NCBI GenBank assembly: GCA_007127745.1
Contig: SKYV01000035.1
Location: 1 to 36,315 of the forward strand
Source of the DNA: Balneolaceae bacterium
Lineage (GTDB): Bacteria; Bacteroidota; Rhodothermia; Balneolales; Balneolaceae
DNA: 36,315 bases
Direction: 5' to 3'
The translations under genes were made by a program, and so were the position numbers. Below the pieces are notes generated by a model. It was not told the DNA's origin. It was given only the letters and a program-made list of their open reading frames with translations, and ran no database searches. Positions 32,971 to 36,315 of the stretch are shown in pieces (the stretch's first letter is position 1; every line of letters starts with the position of its first letter).

Positions 32971-33978
32971 ATGGATTTACTTAATTTCATATCCAGGCGA
33001 TTTCGCGAATTTTTTTTCGGAGCATCCGACCCCGGGCGGGATGAGTCCGGTTCAAGCAGTTTCGAGGGCCGAGAAAAAATAATCGCTTTTTGTGTTGCTC
33101 TGTTTTTTGCCTTCCTTTTGTGGTTTATTGTAAATCTGAATCGTGATTTTACCATTACCATTCAGATGCCCATCCAGATGTCGGCCCTTGCGGATGATTT
33201 GATTATCAATAGTGAAGTCCCATCAACCGTTTCAGTAAATCTTTCCGGAGAAGGATGGCAATTGATCCCGGTGTACAGAAATCCACCCCGGCTTGTGATT
33301 AATGCAGAATCTGAGCAGGTGAATTTGCCGGAACAGATACGCAATCAGATAAGCGCCCTCTCTGATCTGAATATTTTACAGGTTGAACCCAGTCAGTTGC
33401 GAATCGAAACCGAACGAAAAGAAACCAAAAAAGTTCCGGTAACAAATCTTGTGAACATATCCTATAGCGATCAATTCGGCCCGCTTCGCAATCCAGTGAT
33501 TGTGCCCGATAGTGTATCCATCACAGGAGCTGAATCGGCACTTGCCGAACTTGAAACCTGGGAAACCGAAGAGACAGAACTCATAAATATCAGCAGCGAT
33601 ATTGAACGGGAAATTCAATTGAAAAGCGGCAGATCTGGAATGACTGTGGAGCCGGAAACCGTAACCCTGAGGGTTGATGTGGCCGAATTTACAGAGGCCG
33701 AACAGCGCGTGCCCATTCGAACCAGAAATTTGCCGGATGGCCAGGCGGTAAGCTACAATCCATCATCCATCACAATTCGGTTTGATGTACCCATCGAACA
33801 GTTTTCTGATGTGCAAAACACAAGGCTGTTCAACGCCTATGTTGATTATCATGTAATTGAAAAGGATGATTCAGGTCGTGTTGCCCCCGAAATTGATCAC
33901 GTGGAGACCGATTATGTCATTCGCCTTAGGAGTTTTCAGCCGCCCAGAGTTTCCTATTTCAGAATTATATCAGACTAA
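32971..33978 (+). CDS. YbbR-domain protein (CdaR-like)
   Basis: A 335-residue protein with one membrane helix (about residues 36-54, IIAFCVALFFAFLLWFIVNL), preceded by a basic cytoplasmic start and followed by an extracytoplasmic beta-rich part. Repeated strands of the YbbR type are visible (VPSTVSVNLSG, VPVTNLVNISYS then VIVPDSVSITGAESAL, RVPIRTRNLP then YNPSSITIRFDVP). YbbR proteins such as CdaR control a diadenylate cyclase in Firmicutes; no cyclase gene is adjacent here, so the role is open. It ends 4 bases before the end of the convergent ispH gene. Confidence 0.85.
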   Translation: MDLLNFISRRFREFFFGASDPGRDESGSSSFEGREKIIAFCVALFFAFLLWFIVNLNRDFTITIQMPIQMSALADDLIINSEVPSTVSVNLSGEGWQLIPVYRNPPRLVINAESEQVNLPEQIRNQISALSDLNILQVEPSQLRIETERKETKKVPVTNLVNISYSDQFGPLRNPVIVPDSVSITGAESALAELETWETEETELINISSDIEREIQLKSGRSGMTVEPETVTLRVDVAEFTEAEQRVPIRTRNLPDGQAVSYNPSSITIRFDVPIEQFSDVQNTRLFNAYVDYHVIEKDDSGRVAPEIDHVETDYVIRLRSFQPPRVSYFRIISD

Positions 33979-33982
33979 AGCA

Positions 33983-35233
33983 TTATTCAGTTTCTGCTGC
34001 CACATCTTCAAACCGGCTCATCACTTTTTGCAGATTTTCTGATTCCGGATAAAACGAAAGAATCTTCAGCAGCACTTCATCCACCAAAATATCGGGACAG
34101 GATGCGCCGGAGGTCAGAGCGATTCTGAGAGGCTCTCGGTTTGATGGCAGCCAGTTATCCGATGTGAGAATCTCCTTTCTCCACTGATTGAAATGGTTGA
34201 TCTGATCCGGAGATTCAAACTCACCGGCATCTCGTATATGAAAAGTGGGGCAGTGATGTTCCAGAATTTCAACAAGATGCATCGTGTTGGATGAGTTGTA
34301 TCCTCCCACCACAATGGCCATATCCGGTTTGGCATCGACCAGTGCGTACGTTGCCGACTGATTTTCGTTCGTGGCATAGCAGAGAGTGTCGGACGTATCG
34401 GCAAAATGATTGAGTACATTTTCTTCTCCAAACCGCTCTTTTGCAGCTTCTTTCAGAATATCCATCACCTCCTGTGTTTCGGTGGCAAGCATGGTGGTCT
34501 GGTTTATCACACCAAAAAATTCAAGGTCCTTAAGAGGATTGAACCCTTCGGTACATTTGTGGCCGAAATAAGTGTCGAAATCGTCCAGAGGTCGCTTTTC
34601 TGTCATAATATCGGCAAGAATTTGGGCTTCCTCCGGGTTCAGAACCACTACCACCGGCGAGTGATCGGCACTGTGTGAAAAGGTGGCCCGTGTCTCTTCG
34701 TGCTCATGTTTGCCATGCACCACCAGGCTGTAGCCTTTTTTCCCGAGCTGACTGCCCCGCCGCCACACTTTCTCCACAAACGGGCAGGTGGTGTTGTATT
34801 GATAGGGGTCGATTCCCTTCTCCTGTAGCTGCTCCTGGATTTCAAGTGTCGTTCCGAATGCGGGTACAATCACAATGTCATCAGCACTCAGCGTATCGAA
34901 CGGAATGCGCACCGAACCATCGGTTTCAAACAGAAATTTTACTCCTTTTTTTTGAAGATCTTCATTCACCGTGGGGTTGTGAATCATCTCGCTGAGCAGA
35001 TAAATATTTTTATCCGGATTTTCCTCCACGGTGCGGTAGGCAATGTCGATCGCATTTTCCACACCGTAACAAAACCCAAAGTGACGAGGAATGAGAAATT
35101 GAACCGGGCCGAAATCCAGCTCGGTTGGTGAAAGATCTTTTTTTCTGGGATCGGTTATCTGATTTGCTTCCTTCACCTTGCGGATGATGGGTGACTTGTA
35201 CATCACCGGAATGTCAAACTCTTTGCGGGCCAT
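33983..35233 (-). CDS. ispH: 4-hydroxy-3-methylbut-2-enyl diphosphate reductase
   Basis: IspH makes isopentenyl and dimethylallyl diphosphate in the last step of the MEP pathway, using a 4Fe-4S cluster. The three cluster cysteines are Cys55 (GFCYGV), Cys150 (NTTCPFV) and Cys379 (SGASCPD). HGKHEHEET (173-181), NQTTML, LCYATNENQ and VGGYNSSNT are the other family motifs. At 416 residues it is of the longer type with an N-terminal extension and inserts, rather than the 310-residue form. The ATG at 35233 was chosen; an in-frame ATG 18 codons upstream (35287) is possible and within the predicted transcript. It is a single gene. Confidence 0.95.
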   Translation of the reverse strand: MARKEFDIPVMYKSPIIRKVKEANQITDPRKKDLSPTELDFGPVQFLIPRHFGFCYGVENAIDIAYRTVEENPDKNIYLLSEMIHNPTVNEDLQKKGVKFLFETDGSVRIPFDTLSADDIVIVPAFGTTLEIQEQLQEKGIDPYQYNTTCPFVEKVWRRGSQLGKKGYSLVVHGKHEHEETRATFSHSADHSPVVVVLNPEEAQILADIMTEKRPLDDFDTYFGHKCTEGFNPLKDLEFFGVINQTTMLATETQEVMDILKEAAKERFGEENVLNHFADTSDTLCYATNENQSATYALVDAKPDMAIVVGGYNSSNTMHLVEILEHHCPTFHIRDAGEFESPDQINHFNQWRKEILTSDNWLPSNREPLRIALTSGASCPDILVDEVLLKILSFYPESENLQKVMSRFEDVAAETE

Positions 35234-35287
35234 TTGAATGTTATATATCGAACACCGAATGCTGAATGATGAAGTATCACTCACCAT

Positions 35288-35755
35288 CCGGAATTAGTTT
35301 AAAATTTGTTTGAATGAAGATACAAAGTTAATGAGAGAAACACGCGGTGATCAAGAATGGTTCAAATGCAGAGTTGAATTTCCAGGTCAAAAATGGTTTT
35401 CACATCAGGCCGGATTTTATGATGATAAATTGAGATCGAAAGAATTCCATTTTTTATCCGTATCTTTACCCCCTTCAACTGACGTACAATCCATCCGATT
35501 TTTAATTTTGCCTCTCTTCAGTAAGCAGATTTCTGAATGTTTGTAAGACGCGCTTTTGACCAGGAAATCATTCCTCACAGTATCAAGAGCAGAGAAATGC
35601 GCGTGGGTAGCGACAGATTATTTATAAAATCAAAGCTGTTTTCATCAAATCATTCAGGATAATATTTGCCTGTACATTTCCATGAGATTGCAATAAACGA
35701 CTCTCAGGGATGCTAATAATTATGATGAGCGGCAGCTGCACTAAACATTTTTTTA
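35288..35755. other. divergent intergenic region between ispH and the helicase gene
   Basis: This 468-base gap carries the ispH promoter (listed separately) and should hold the helicase promoter. TATCTTTA at 35461-35468 resembles a -7 element but has no TTTG partner at the right distance. A plus-strand frame of 78 codons (35310-35546) overlaps the ispH promoter, has no family features and is not called. The helicase leader may be long, as is common for cold-induced helicase genes, but this is a guess. Confidence 0.4.
35323..35354 (-). promoter_or_regulatory. promoter of ispH
   Basis: On the minus strand TAACTTTG (35323-35330) fully matches TAnnTTTG; TTG (35352-35354) lies 21 bases upstream. 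The predicted start point is near 35316, about 80 bases before the chosen ispH ATG. Confidence 0.5.
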
Positions 35756-36315
35756 ATGAACGATTCTACTTTTTCAGAACTGAATATCAGCCCTGAAGTC
35801 CTTAAAGCCGTACAAGAAATGGGGTTCGAAGCTCCAACAAAAGTTCAAAGCAGATCCATTCCCCATATTTTAGCCGGAAAAGATATGGTTGGCCACGCTC
35901 AAACCGGCACCGGAAAGACTGCCGCATTCGGAATACCGGCCATTCAAATGGCAAACAAAGGCTCCAAAACTCCCAGCGTACTCATTTTGTGCCCAACCCG
36001 TGAACTTGCAATCCAGGTTACCGGCGAGCTCATAAAATTATCCAAATTCACAAACGGCATTTACACACTGCCCGTTTATGGCGGGCAACCCATCAGCCGG
36101 CAGCTTAAAGCACTGAAAAAAGGTGCGCAAATTGTGGTTGGAACGCCAGGCCGTGTGATTGACCATTTGAAACGGGGCACCTTAAAACTGGGCAGCCTCG
36201 AACTGGTGGTGCTGGATGAAGCCGACGAGATGCTGAACATGGGTTTTCGTGAAGATCTGGAACAGATTTTAAGCTACAGTCAAGGGAAATCACAAACCGT
36301 AATGTTCTCGGCAAC
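35756..36315 (+). CDS. DEAD-box ATP-dependent RNA helicase (partial, 3' end outside window)
   Basis: The first 186 codons of a DEAD-box helicase, cut off by the end of the window. The Q motif region (FEAPTKVQSRSIP, residues 23-35), motif I AQTGTGKT (49-56), Ia PTRELA, GG, Ib TPGR, motif II DEAD (VLDEADEMLNMGF) and motif III SA at the very end (MFSA) are all present in order. It belongs to the DeaD/CsdA-RhlE group that unwinds RNA in ribosome assembly or decay. The gene starts at ATG 35756 with the sequence MNDSTFSELNISPEVLK. The second RecA-like domain and any RNA-binding tail lie outside the window, so the subfamily is not settled. Confidence 0.95.
   Translation, partial: MNDSTFSELNISPEVLKAVQEMGFEAPTKVQSRSIPHILAGKDMVGHAQTGTGKTAAFGIPAIQMANKGSKTPSVLILCPTRELAIQVTGELIKLSKFTNGIYTLPVYGGQPISRQLKALKKGAQIVVGTPGRVIDHLKRGTLKLGSLELVVLDEADEMLNMGFREDLEQILSYSQGKSQTVMFSA

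Noticed and set aside
35310-35546. A 78-codon plus-strand open frame between ispH and the helicase gene
   Set aside because: It overlaps the ispH promoter, has no family features, and its composition is unlike the neighbouring genes.

Overview
The window (about 36.3 kb) looks like chromosomal core DNA from a member of Balneolota or a close Bacteroidota relative. The pointers are a one-protein hybrid two-component regulator with a Reg_prop-type sensor, two DUF1684 lipoproteins, a deoxynucleoside kinase behind folB-folK, a DUF4834-like protein, few Shine-Dalgarno sequences, and several promoter-like sites fitting the Bacteroidota pattern (TTTG or TTG, about 19-21 bases, TAnnTTTG). The placement is inferred from gene content only. 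No phage, integron, CRISPR array or complete insertion sequence was seen.

Left part (1-12447): the end of panC and complete panD (pantothenate synthesis) converge on an M20 peptidase gene across a two-way terminator. Then come a tandem pair of DUF1684 lipoprotein genes, a MITE-like palindromic element, and a minus-strand group made of a NodU-type carbamoyltransferase, a 49-codon DUF5989 gene and an SxtJ-like membrane protein. Next is a tight operon of a DASS/SLC13 anion transporter, a stand-alone receiver and a soluble cNMP-domain histidine kinase. pdxH (vitamin B6) and a small secreted protein follow.

Middle (12448-22000): an AsmA-like protein, mnmE (tRNA U34 modification), a small membrane-anchored protein with a CxxC motif, a nested inverted-repeat element, a 1336-residue hybrid sensor kinase/AraC regulator with no neighbouring polysaccharide locus, a GIY-YIG nuclease gene beside a 34-base near-perfect palindrome, tRNA-Pro(GGG), a lipoprotein and a three-helix membrane protein.

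Right part (22000-36315): yajQ, then a minus-strand run of dnaA, folB, folK, deoxynucleoside kinase, DUF4834-like and TPR genes. The 373 bases upstream of dnaA carry three perfect DnaA boxes and are a good oriC candidate. Beyond lie prmC with a hypothetical partner, an outer-membrane protein, a HAD phosphatase, then eno - small membrane protein - recF - DciA-like - YbbR-like on the plus strand, ispH on the minus strand, and the start of a DEAD-box RNA helicase cut by the window end.

Most of the window is housekeeping: cofactors (pantothenate, folate, pyridoxal phosphate), isoprenoids, replication initiation and repair, translation-related modification, and glycolysis. The least understood parts are the carbamoyltransferase/DUF5989/SxtJ trio, the isolated hybrid regulator with a palindromic element just downstream, and several intergenic palindromes.
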